Of a stretch of 49,657 nucleotides of DNA, positions 1 through 10,243 are shown in pieces. The stretch spans positions 1 to 49,657 of the forward strand of contig JAEKLB010000024.1 in the NCBI GenBank assembly GCA_019510095.1, read 5' to 3'. Every line of letters starts with the position of its first letter. Position 1 is the first letter of the stretch. The notes under the pieces were generated by a model. The model made no database searches. It had not been told where the DNA came from and saw nothing but the letters and a program-made list of their open reading frames with translations. This DNA comes from Acidobacteriota bacterium (GTDB lineage: Bacteria > Actinomycetota > Acidimicrobiia > Acidimicrobiales > CADCSY01). A program made the position numbers and the translations under genes.

Positions 1-690
1 GGGGTGAATGATGTCCATGCCCTCGTAGCCGAGGCCCCGGCTGTGCATGGCGAAGGCGGCCAGTCCGTCGAGGTCGGCGATGTCGGTCCACAGCCCGGTC
101 ATGGGATTGGGAACGCCCGCGGCCCGGGCTGCCAGCAGCACCTGCGACCGCACCATGAGCGTCTCGGTGCCCTCGGGGGTCCACCGGTAGCCCAGCGCCC
201 GCTCGACGTCCCCGCCTCTCGTCGACAGGGCACCGAGATAGGCGAGCCGGCGTGAGGACTCGGCGATGACGTTGGCGTCACGCAGGCCGCGGGCCGTCTC
301 CAGGATCGGCGTGATCCACACGCTGCCCGCCGGCAGCCCACGCTTGCGCTCCAGCTCGCCCAAGGCGCGGTCGACGGCCCCGATGTCGCCGGCCGAGGCG
401 ACCTTGGGCACGACAACGCCGTAGAGACCAGGCCCGACCACGGCATCGAGGTCGGCGGCGAGGTCGGGGCTGCCGGGTTCGCCCACCCGGACGAACAGCG
501 TGTGATCGGCCCCGTGGTGAGCCAGCACCGCGACGACCGAGGACCGGGCCGCTGCCTTCTCGCCCGGGGGCACCGAGTCCTCGAGATCGAGGATCAGCGC
601 GTCGGCGCCGTAGCCAAGCGCCTTGTCCATCCATGCCGCCCGGTTGCCGGGCACATAGAGCCTCGATCGCACTGGCCGGGCGGGGGTCAC
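1..690 (-). CDS. citE: HpcH/HpaI aldolase / citrate lyase beta-like (CitE-like CoA-ester lyase), C-terminus runs off the window
   Basis: Reverse-frame reading from GTG at 690: VTPARPVRSRLYVPGNRAAWMDKALGYGADALILDLEDSVPPGEK...; typical CitE N-terminus. Overlaps upstream MaoC gene by 4 nt. Confidence 0.85.
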   Translation of the reverse strand, partial: MTPARPVRSRLYVPGNRAAWMDKALGYGADALILDLEDSVPPGEKAAARSSVVAVLAHHGADHTLFVRVGEPGSPDLAADLDAVVGPGLYGVVVPKVASAGDIGAVDRALGELERKRGLPAGSVWITPILETARGLRDANVIAESSRRLAYLGALSTRGGDVERALGYRWTPEGTETLMVRSQVLLAARAAGVPNPMTGLWTDIADLDGLAAFAMHSRGLGYEGMDIIHP

Positions 691-1184
691 GTCGGGCGGC
701 GGTGCATCAGGGCGTTGCGCACGGCCTTGCACACCAGCTCGTCCCGCTGGTTGAAGCCCTCGTGCTGGAAGACCACGATGCCGGTTGCTGGGCGCGACGC
801 CGACGGGCGAGCCGACAGCACCTCGGTGACGACGTGGATGGTGTCGCCGGCGAAGATCGGCGCCGGAAAGGTCACCTCGTCGAACCCGAGGTTCGCCACC
901 GTCGTGCCGTGGGTGGCCTCGGGAATCGAGATCCCGACGACGAGTCCCAGGGTGAGCAGGCTGTTGATCAGCGGCTTCCCGTACATGCCCGTGGCCGCCG
1001 CCTCGAAGTCGACGTGGAGCGAGGCCGGGTTCATCGTCATGCCACAGAACAGGAAGTTCTCGCTCTCGGTCATCGTCCTGGTGAAGGCGTGGCGGATGCG
1101 GAGCCCGGGCGTCAGCTCCTCGAACCACTTGCCGAGGTGCAACGGCTCGTTCGGGTTGTCGTCGGTCGTTCTGTCGTCGGTCAC
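687..1184 (-). CDS. MaoC-family dehydratase
   Basis: 165 aa ORF, hot-dog MaoC-like sequence (GKWFEELTPGLRIRHAFTRTMTESENFLF...), operonic with CitE-like gene. Confidence 0.85.
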   Translation of the reverse strand: MTDDRTTDDNPNEPLHLGKWFEELTPGLRIRHAFTRTMTESENFLFCGMTMNPASLHVDFEAAATGMYGKPLINSLLTLGLVVGISIPEATHGTTVANLGFDEVTFPAPIFAGDTIHVVTEVLSARPSASRPATGIVVFQHEGFNQRDELVCKAVRNALMHRRPT

Positions 1185-1193
1185 GGCGCCGGT

Positions 1194-2717
1194 CTACACC
1201 GGCGGGACGCCCAGCCGCCGCGATCGCTCTCGTTCGACGGGATCGGCGGTGGCGAAGCGCGACACCAGCTCGTGACGCAGCCGCTCGAACGGCACGACGG
1301 CATCGACGACCAGCTCGCTGGCCAACCGGAGCAGATCGATGTCGAGCTCGTAGTCCGCCCGCTTCTCCTCGACGAAGCGCTGGCGCTCGGCGGGGTCGTC
1401 GATGGCGGCGATGCGGTTGGCATAGACGGCGTTGACGGCGGGCTCGGGCCCCATCACCGCGATCTTGGCGCTCGGCAGCGCGAGGGTGGCGATCGGGTCG
1501 AACGCCGGTCCGCTCATGGCGTAGAGCCCGGCGCCGTAGGCCTTGCGCACCACCACGCAGATCTTCGGCACGGTGGCCTCGGTGATGGCGTAGATCATCT
1601 TGGCGCCGTGGCGGATGATGCCCTGCCGCTCGACCTGGGTGCCGATCATGAAGCCCGGCACGTCGGCGAGGAACACCAGCGGGATGTTGTACGAGTCGCA
1701 CAGCCACACGAACCGGGCGGCCTTGTCTGCCGAGTCGACGAACAGCACGCCGCCCTTGTGCTGCGGGTTGCTGGCGACCACCCCGATCGGGTGGCCTTCC
1801 AGACGGGCGAGACCGGTGATCAGCTCCTGGGCGAAGAGCGGCTTCAGCTCGAAGAACGAGTCCTCGTCGACGACGCCCTCGATGAGGTCGTGCATGTCGT
1901 AGGCCTCGGACTCGTGCTCGGGGATGACCGCCGCGGTCAGCTGCCGTACGGGGGGGAGCGCGGGGGCGGTCGGCGGCAGCTGGCGCCAGCTCGACGGCGG
2001 GTACGACCACAGGTAGCGCGCCTGGTCGATCGCGCCAGCGTCGTCGGCCGCCAGGTTGTCGCCCGAGCCCGAGACCGTGGCGTGCATGCGGGCGCCGCCC
2101 ATCTCCTCGAGCGTCACGTGCTCGCCGACCACCTGCTCGGCCATGCGCGGTGACCCGAGGTACATCGAGGCGTTGCCCTCGACCATGATCACCACGTCGG
2201 CGAAGGCGGGGATGTACGCGCCACCGGCGGCCGACGGGCCGAACAGGCAGCAGATCTGGGGGACCCGGCCCGAGAGCCGCACCTGGTTGGCGAAGATGCG
2301 CCCGGCGCCGCGGCGACCCGGGAACAGCTCGACCTGGTCGGTGATGCGGGCTCCCGCCGAGTCGACCAGCCAGAAGATCGGGAGCTCGTGGCGGATGGCG
2401 TGCTCGGTCAGGCGGACCATCTTCTCGACGGTTCGGGCCCCCCATGAACCCGCCTTCACGGTCGGGTCGTTGGCGACGACGCACACCGGTCGGCCGTCGA
2501 CCCGGCCAACGCCGGTGACGACGCCGTCGGCGGGAAGGTCGGGGGCCGACGCGTTGGCGAGGAGGCCGTCCTCGACGAGCGAGCCGTCATCGAGCAGGAG
2601 GGCGAGGCGGTCGCGCACGAAGAGCTTCCCCTGGGCCGCCAGCTTGGCCGCGCCCTGGTCGAGGTTGCCCCGGAGGGCGCGGGCGGCCCCGGCGGCCAGC
2701 TCCTCCGGCGTGGTCAT
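1194..2717 (-). CDS. Acyl-CoA carboxylase beta (carboxyltransferase) subunit
   Basis: 507 aa; FVRDRLALLLDDGSLVEDG, GRVDGRPVCVVANDPTVKAGSWG, DVPGFMIGTQVERQGIIRHGAKM. Confidence 0.92.
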   Translation of the reverse strand: MTTPEELAAGAARALRGNLDQGAAKLAAQGKLFVRDRLALLLDDGSLVEDGLLANASAPDLPADGVVTGVGRVDGRPVCVVANDPTVKAGSWGARTVEKMVRLTEHAIRHELPIFWLVDSAGARITDQVELFPGRRGAGRIFANQVRLSGRVPQICCLFGPSAAGGAYIPAFADVVIMVEGNASMYLGSPRMAEQVVGEHVTLEEMGGARMHATVSGSGDNLAADDAGAIDQARYLWSYPPSSWRQLPPTAPALPPVRQLTAAVIPEHESEAYDMHDLIEGVVDEDSFFELKPLFAQELITGLARLEGHPIGVVASNPQHKGGVLFVDSADKAARFVWLCDSYNIPLVFLADVPGFMIGTQVERQGIIRHGAKMIYAITEATVPKICVVVRKAYGAGLYAMSGPAFDPIATLALPSAKIAVMGPEPAVNAVYANRIAAIDDPAERQRFVEEKRADYELDIDLLRLASELVVDAVVPFERLRHELVSRFATADPVERERSRRLGVPPV

Positions 2718-3856
2718 GTCACCGGGAGCCCGAGGCCGCGGGCGATGACCATGCGTTGGATCTCACTCGTGCCCTCGCCGATCTCGAGGATCTTGGCATC
2801 GCGGTAGAAGCGGGCCACCGGGTTGTCGTCGATGAAGCCGGCCCCACCGAAGACCTGGGTCGCCACCCGGCTGGCGGCGACTGCGGCTTCGGTGGCGTAG
2901 AGCTTGGCCATGGCCGCTGCCTGGGTGATCGGCCGCCCGGCGTCACGGAGCCAGGCCGCCTTGTAGGTGAGGTTGGTGGCGTTCTCCACGGCGACTGCCA
3001 GATCGGCGAGCTGGAAGGCCACTCCCTGGAAGCGACCGATCGGACCACCGAACGCCTCCCGCTCGCCCGCATAGGCGGTCGCGAGGGAGAGGCAGGCCCG
3101 GGCGCAGCCCAGTGCCAAGGCAGCAATGGCGACGCGACCGTCGTCGAGGATGGCGAGGAAGTTGCGGAAGCCGGCGCCCGGCGCGCCGAGCAGATGGTCG
3201 GCCGGGACGCGGCAGTCGTCGAGCACGACGCCGTGGGTGTCGCTCGCGTGCCAGCCCAGCTTCCGGTAGGGCGGCTCGACGACCAGTCCCGGTGAGCCGC
3301 TCGGCACCACGAAGGCGCAGATGCCGTCGTCGGTGCGGGCCGTCACGGTGACGATCGAGGTGATCGGCGTGCCCGAGTTGGTGATGAAGGCCTTGGCCCC
3401 GTTGAGCACCCACTCGCCGGCCTGCTGGTCCCATGACGCCTTGGTCGCGGTGGCGCCGGCGTCGCTGCCACCGCCCGGCTCGGTGAGGCCGAAGGCCCCC
3501 AGCCGTCGCCCGGCGACGAGGTCGGGCAGCCAACGCGATCGTTGCTCGTCGGTGCCGAACCGGAAGATCGGATTGGCCCCGAGCCCGACCCCTGCCGAGA
3601 GGGTGATCCCCATCGACTGGTCGACGGCCCCGATCTCCTCGATGGCGATGCACAGCGAGGTGAAGTCGCCGTCGCCGCCGCCCCACGCTGCGGGGAACAC
3701 GATGCCGAAGAAACCGAGCTCGCCCATGCGCAACACGGTGTCGATCGGGAAGACGTGGTCGCGGTCCCACGCCTCGGCGTGGGGGGCGATCTCTGCCCGA
3801 GCGAAGTCCCGGACCACCGACCTGAACGCCTCGTGGTCCTCTGACAGCTCGAACAT
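2714..3856 (-). CDS. Acyl-CoA dehydrogenase
   Basis: Start MFELSEDHEAFRSVVRDFARAEIAPH; FGLTEPGGGSDAG and FGGAGFIDDNPVARFYRDAKILEIGEGTSEIQ motifs; ATGA overlap with AccD-like gene. Confidence 0.93.
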   Translation of the reverse strand: MFELSEDHEAFRSVVRDFARAEIAPHAEAWDRDHVFPIDTVLRMGELGFFGIVFPAAWGGGDGDFTSLCIAIEEIGAVDQSMGITLSAGVGLGANPIFRFGTDEQRSRWLPDLVAGRRLGAFGLTEPGGGSDAGATATKASWDQQAGEWVLNGAKAFITNSGTPITSIVTVTARTDDGICAFVVPSGSPGLVVEPPYRKLGWHASDTHGVVLDDCRVPADHLLGAPGAGFRNFLAILDDGRVAIAALALGCARACLSLATAYAGEREAFGGPIGRFQGVAFQLADLAVAVENATNLTYKAAWLRDAGRPITQAAAMAKLYATEAAVAASRVATQVFGGAGFIDDNPVARFYRDAKILEIGEGTSEIQRMVIARGLGLPVT

Positions 3857-3905
3857 GGCGTGCCGCTCCCGTGTCCCCTTGCGGCCCACCGTAGCGACGG
3901 TGCCG

Positions 3906-4382
3906 CTAGCTGGTGCGCGTACCGATGTCGTTGCAGTCGGGGCACTCCTCGACCAGGCCGACCCGTGCCAGCCAGCCGTAGACGGTGCAGCCCATGCAGA
4001 AGCCGGCGAACGCCTCGAGGGCGGCGAAGGTGGCAAGGATCCCCAGCAGCGCCCAGGCCGCTGTCGACGCGCCGATCGCCAGCAGGAGGACGACAGCGGA
4101 CGTGAAGGTGGCGCCCATGCCTTGGGCGAAGCGCTTCGGTGTTCCTGGGACAGGCCTGGGGGCGATGGCGAGGCGGGGGCGGATGACACGGGTGACGAGC
4201 AGGGCGAGCGGGCTGAAGCGAGGGCCGCTGGCGACCCGGAGCAGGAAGCCCAGCCACAGGACCACGACGAGCGCCGGGCTGTGCAGGGCGATGGCCAGCA
4301 CCGCCCCGGCGAAGACGCCCGTGGCCACCAGTCGGGCCGACACCTCGTCGACCGGGTTCGGAAAGGCGAGCAGGGCAGTCAT
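3906..4382 (-). CDS. DUF4395 family membrane protein
   Basis: 158 aa, several hydrophobic segments, ...FAGFCMGCTVYGW... typical of DUF4395. Confidence 0.7.
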   Translation of the reverse strand: MTALLAFPNPVDEVSARLVATGVFAGAVLAIALHSPALVVVLWLGFLLRVASGPRFSPLALLVTRVIRPRLAIAPRPVPGTPKRFAQGMGATFTSAVVLLLAIGASTAAWALLGILATFAALEAFAGFCMGCTVYGWLARVGLVEECPDCNDIGTRTS

Positions 4383-4384
4383 GG

Positions 4385-4811
4385 TCAGTCGCCGAGCAGC
4401 TTCCCCATCAGCTCCACGAACGTGCGCGACTCGGCGGCGTTGAGTCGTTTGGCACCGACCAGCGGCTCGGCCATGGCCTCGCGGGCGCTCTCCCGGGTCT
4501 TCTCCCCGAGCGGGGTGAGCTGCACCAGCTTCACCCGCCGGTCAGTGGGGGACGCGTGCCGTTCGACCAGACCGCGACCCTCGAGCTCGTCGACGATCGA
4601 CGTGACGTAGGACGCATCGCAGGCCATGTGCTCGGCCATTGCCCGCATGGTCGGTGGGCGGTCGGGCTCGAGCCAGAAGAGAGCCTTCAGGAAGCCGGGG
4701 TTCGGGACGCCGATCTCACGGGAGACGTCGTGCAATCGGGCGTGGACACGGTCGTCCATGAACACCCGGAACAGCGACGCCCATGCTCGCCGGGTCGGGT
4801 CCTCGCCCACG
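4385..4811 (-). CDS. MarR-family transcriptional regulator (start approximate)
   Basis: winged-helix sequence MRAMAEHMACDASYVTSIVDELEGRGLVERHASPTDRRVKLVQLTPLG; GTG at 4811 chosen as start. Confidence 0.85.
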
Positions 4812-4867
4812 GGCTCATCGTACAGCAGATTGCTTCTGCGTGAACGATTGTTGATAGAGAAAGAAAG

Positions 4868-4881
4868 TTGATCCAGGTCAA
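4868..4881. promoter_or_regulatory. Imperfect palindrome TTGATCCAGGTCAA in MarR/ABC divergent intergenic region
   Basis: TTGA-N6-TCAA dyad; differs from TTGAT-N4-ATCAA at one position. Confidence 0.4.
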
Positions 4882-4905
4882 TGAAGTGGCGTAAGGTGGG
4901 CGGCC

Positions 4906-5907
4906 ATGGAGCAGCAACCGGCAATCCTCGTGGAGGACGTCCACAAGCGGTTCGGCCCGGTCGAAGCCCTTCGGGGCATCGACCTGGTCGTGCCCACCGG
5001 CACCGTGTTCGGGCTGCTGGGCCCCAACGGCGCCGGCAAGACCACCGCCGTGCGGATCCTCACGACCATCCTGCGACCCGATCGGGGCCGGGCCACCATC
5101 CTCGGGCTCGACGTGGCCCGTGACGCCGAGCGCGTGCGCCAGACCATTGGCCTGGCCGGGCAGAGCGCGGCCGTCGACGAGAACCTGACCGGCCGCGAGA
5201 ACCTCCGGCTGATTGGCCGGCTCACCCATCAGCCGAAGGAGCAGATCCTGCCGCGCGCGGCCGAGCTGCTCGAGCGGTTCGACCTGGTCGACGCGGCCGA
5301 CCGCCCAGTGAAGACCTACTCGGGCGGGATGCGCCGCCGGCTCGATCTGGCGGCCGCCCTCGTGCACCGACCGGCGGTGCTCTTCCTCGACGAGCCCACC
5401 ACCGGTCTCGATCCGCGCTCACGAACCGATCTCTGGGGCGTGATCGAGGGTCTGGTGGCCGAGGGCGCCTCGGTGCTGCTCACGACGCAGTACCTCGAAG
5501 AGGCCGACCGGCTGGCCGACCGCATCGCCGTCGTCGACCACGGCCTGGTCATCGCCGAGGGAACGGCGGCCGAGCTGAAGGCCCGGTTGGGCGACACGAT
5601 CGTGCACGTCGACCTCGTGGCGCCGGGTGAGGCCGAACAGGTCAAGAGCCTCCTCGCCGAGCTCGGCCCGGTCGAGATCGGGGAGGACGGCAAGAGCATC
5701 GAGGTCAACGTGGCCGACAGCGGTCGCTCGCTCCTCCGAGCGGTGCGGATCCTCGACCAGGCAGGCATCGAGCCCGAGTCGGTCGCTGTGCGGGAACCCA
5801 GCCTCGACGACGTCTTCCTGTCGATCACCGGCCACAAGGCCGAGGACGACGAGGCGCCCACCGAGCCGTCGAAGAACATGACGAAGTCCGACAAGGAGGC
5901 CTCGTGA
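4906..5907 (+). CDS. ABC transporter ATP-binding protein, daunorubicin-resistance (DrrA) type
   Basis: GLLGPNGAGKTTAVRIL, YSGGMRRRLDLAAALVHRPAVLFLDEPTTGLD. Confidence 0.95.
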   Translation: MEQQPAILVEDVHKRFGPVEALRGIDLVVPTGTVFGLLGPNGAGKTTAVRILTTILRPDRGRATILGLDVARDAERVRQTIGLAGQSAAVDENLTGRENLRLIGRLTHQPKEQILPRAAELLERFDLVDAADRPVKTYSGGMRRRLDLAAALVHRPAVLFLDEPTTGLDPRSRTDLWGVIEGLVAEGASVLLTTQYLEEADRLADRIAVVDHGLVIAEGTAAELKARLGDTIVHVDLVAPGEAEQVKSLLAELGPVEIGEDGKSIEVNVADSGRSLLRAVRILDQAGIEPESVAVREPSLDDVFLSITGHKAEDDEAPTEPSKNMTKSDKEAS

Positions 5908-6704
5908 CCACCATCACGCTCGACGCGCCGGTCGCCGCCGGCAACACGCGCAACACGGTCGTGGCCGACGCCATCTCCATCACCTGGCGCAACCTGCGGA
6001 GCATGATGCGGACGCCGGAGGTGGTGGTGTTCAGCACGATCCAACCGGTGATCTTCGTGCTGATGTTCCGGTACGTCTTCGGCGGCGCCATCAAGGTGCC
6101 GGGTGTTCCCTACGTCGACTTCTTGATGCCCGGCGTGTTCGTGCAGACGGTGGTCTTCGGCGCCACCAACACCGCGGTCGGCCTGGCCCAGGACATGCAG
6201 ACCGGGATCATCGAGCGGTTCCGGTCGCTCCCAATGGCCCGTTCGGCGGTGCTGGCCGGGCGCACGCTCGCCGACCTCGTGCGCAACGTCTTCGTGGTCG
6301 CGATCATGTTCCTGATCGGGTTCGCCGTCGGCTTTCGCGTCCACACCAACGTGCTGTGCCTGTTCGCCGCGGTCGGGCTGGTGCTGCTGTTCGCCTTGGC
6401 GTTCTCGTGGGTGTTCGCCTTGATCGGGCTGGGTGTGCGCAACGCCGAGGCAGCCCAGGCGGCGTCGTTCCCGTTGCTCGCCGTGCTGGTCTTCGCGTCG
6501 TCGGCGTTCGTGCCCCTCGGCTCGATGCCCGGCTGGCTCCAGGTCTACTCCCGCCACCAGCCCGTCTCGAACACCGTCGAAGCGGTTCGCGCCCTCGTCC
6601 TGGGCGGTCCGACGATGCGGCCAGTCCTCATCGCCCTGGCGTGGATGATCGGCATCCTCGCCATCTTCACCACGCTCGCCGTCGACCGCTACCGCCGGCT
6701 CTGA
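5904..6704 (+). CDS. ABC transporter permease (DrrB/ABC-2 type)
   Basis: six hydrophobic segments, ATGA overlap with ATPase gene. Confidence 0.92.
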   Translation: MTTITLDAPVAAGNTRNTVVADAISITWRNLRSMMRTPEVVVFSTIQPVIFVLMFRYVFGGAIKVPGVPYVDFLMPGVFVQTVVFGATNTAVGLAQDMQTGIIERFRSLPMARSAVLAGRTLADLVRNVFVVAIMFLIGFAVGFRVHTNVLCLFAAVGLVLLFALAFSWVFALIGLGVRNAEAAQAASFPLLAVLVFASSAFVPLGSMPGWLQVYSRHQPVSNTVEAVRALVLGGPTMRPVLIALAWMIGILAIFTTLAVDRYRRL

Positions 6705-6711
6705 GTCCTTC

Positions 6712-6762
6712 CGTTCTTTGGCGACTTGCCCGCACACAGTGCGGGCAAGTCGCCGGAGAACG
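6712..6762. terminator. 24-bp stem / 3-nt loop palindrome between convergent genes
   Basis: CGTTCTTTGGCGACTTGCCCGCAC-aca-GTGCGGGCAAGTCGCCGGAGAACG; two non-identical pairs would be G-U in RNA. Confidence 0.75.
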
Positions 6763-6764
6763 AG

Positions 6765-7525
6765 CTAGGGCTGGGCGATCAGTGACCGGTTCTTGACGAT
6801 GGCCTTGCGGTAGTCGCGGTTCATGTAGGCGATGAAGTCGAGGCTGATCTCCTTGGGACAGGCCTCGTGGCACTCGCCGTGGTTGGTGCAGGAGCCGAAG
6901 TACTGCTCCATGACCCCGACCATGCGCACCGTGCGGTCCCACCGCTCGGGCTGGCCCTGCGGGAGCAGGTTGAGATGGGCGAGCTTGGCCGACGTGAACA
7001 GCTGGGCGGCCGAGTTGGGGCAGGCGGCCACGCACGCACCGCAGCCGATGCACTGGGCCGCATCCATCGCGGTGTCGGCGACCGCCTTCGGCACCAGCGT
7101 GAGGTTGGCTTCCTGGGCGGCACCGGTGGTGACCGAGATGTAGCCGCCGGCGGCGATGATCTCGTCGAACGTCGACCGGTTCACGACCAGGTCCTTGACG
7201 ATCGGGAAGGCGGTGGCCCGCCACGGCTCGACCACGATGGTGTCGCCGTCGGAGAACTTGCGCATGTGCAGCTGGCAGGTGGCGGTGCCCTTCTGGGGGC
7301 CGTGGGCCTGACCGTTGATCATCATCCCGCACGAGCCGCAGATGCCCTCGCGGCAGTCGTGCTCGAAGGCGATCGGCTCCCGGCCCTCGACGATGAGCCG
7401 GTCGTTGAGGACGTCGAGCATCTCGAGGAACGACATCTCCTCGCTGATGCCGGGAACGTCGTAGGTCTCGATCCGGCCCTCGGTGCCAGGCCCGGCCTGG
7501 CGCCACACCTTCAGGGTCAGGTCCA

Positions 7526-7526
<1 letters not shown>
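6765..7526 (-). CDS. sdhB: Succinate dehydrogenase / fumarate reductase iron-sulfur subunit
   Basis: [14 protein letters not shown]...; [42 protein letters not shown]. Confidence 0.93.
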
Positions 7527-9448
<1,922 letters not shown>

Positions 9449-9460
9449 CGAGGCCTCAGC

Positions 9461-10195
9461 TCAGTAGGTGACCGCATGGGTCACGATCAGGATCGGGAAG
9501 GAGATGTTGCCGAGGACGATGGCCCCGGCGAAGGCCCATGCGAACCATGAGCGCCATTGGTTGAACCTCGGGTTGTTCCAGCCCATCGACTGGAAGAGGC
9601 TCCAGGCGCCGTGCCACAGGTGGATGCCGAGCGCCACGTTGGCCACCACATAGGTGATGGCGACGGGTGGCCGCCGGAACGAGTGAACCATGTTGTGCCG
9701 TACCGCCCCCCGGATGAAGTCGCCGTTGGCGGCGCCCCAGGTGAGGTCGGCGAGGTGGAACACGATGAACAGCCCGACGAGGATCCCCGTCCAGCGCATG
9801 GTTCGGCTGGCGAAGTTGGCGGCGATGAAGTCGCGCCGGTTCGTGTACTTGATGTCGGCCCGGTGGTTCAGGCGGGTGAGCGACCAGGCGGCGTGGATGT
9901 GCAGCACCACCGCAGTGATCAGCAGTCCTCGGAGGAGCCACAGGAAGACCGTGCGGGGGAGGGCCGGCTCGCCGATGGTGCGGAGCCACTCGCCGTAGAC
10001 GTCGAGGTGATCGCCCCCGAGGTAGAGCTTCAAGTTGCCGACCATGTGACCGACGATGAAGAGCATCCCGATGATGCCCGTGATCGCCATCACGTACTTC
10101 TTGCCAAGGGCCGTTCCGTAGAGCTCGATGAACCACGGGCGCTTGCGCTTCGTGGTCGCGAGCTCGGCCGCGGCCGGACGTGTCGTCGTCGCCAT
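9461..10195 (-). CDS. sdhC: Succinate dehydrogenase cytochrome b subunit (b558 family, fused C/D type)
   Basis: 244 aa, five hydrophobic helices with conserved His; operonic with sdhAB. Confidence 0.9.
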   Translation of the reverse strand: MATTTRPAAAELATTKRKRPWFIELYGTALGKKYVMAITGIIGMLFIVGHMVGNLKLYLGGDHLDVYGEWLRTIGEPALPRTVFLWLLRGLLITAVVLHIHAAWSLTRLNHRADIKYTNRRDFIAANFASRTMRWTGILVGLFIVFHLADLTWGAANGDFIRGAVRHNMVHSFRRPPVAITYVVANVALGIHLWHGAWSLFQSMGWNNPRFNQWRSWFAWAFAGAIVLGNISFPILIVTHAVTY

Positions 10196-10243
10196 ACAGC
10201 GACCGACGCTATTCCTGGTCCCTGGAATCCGGGGAATTGCGGG

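Noticed and set aside
633-2153. 506-aa plus-strand ORF
   Set aside because: Antisense to well-supported MaoC and AccD genes; long antisense ORFs are expected in high-GC DNA and the translation resembles no family.
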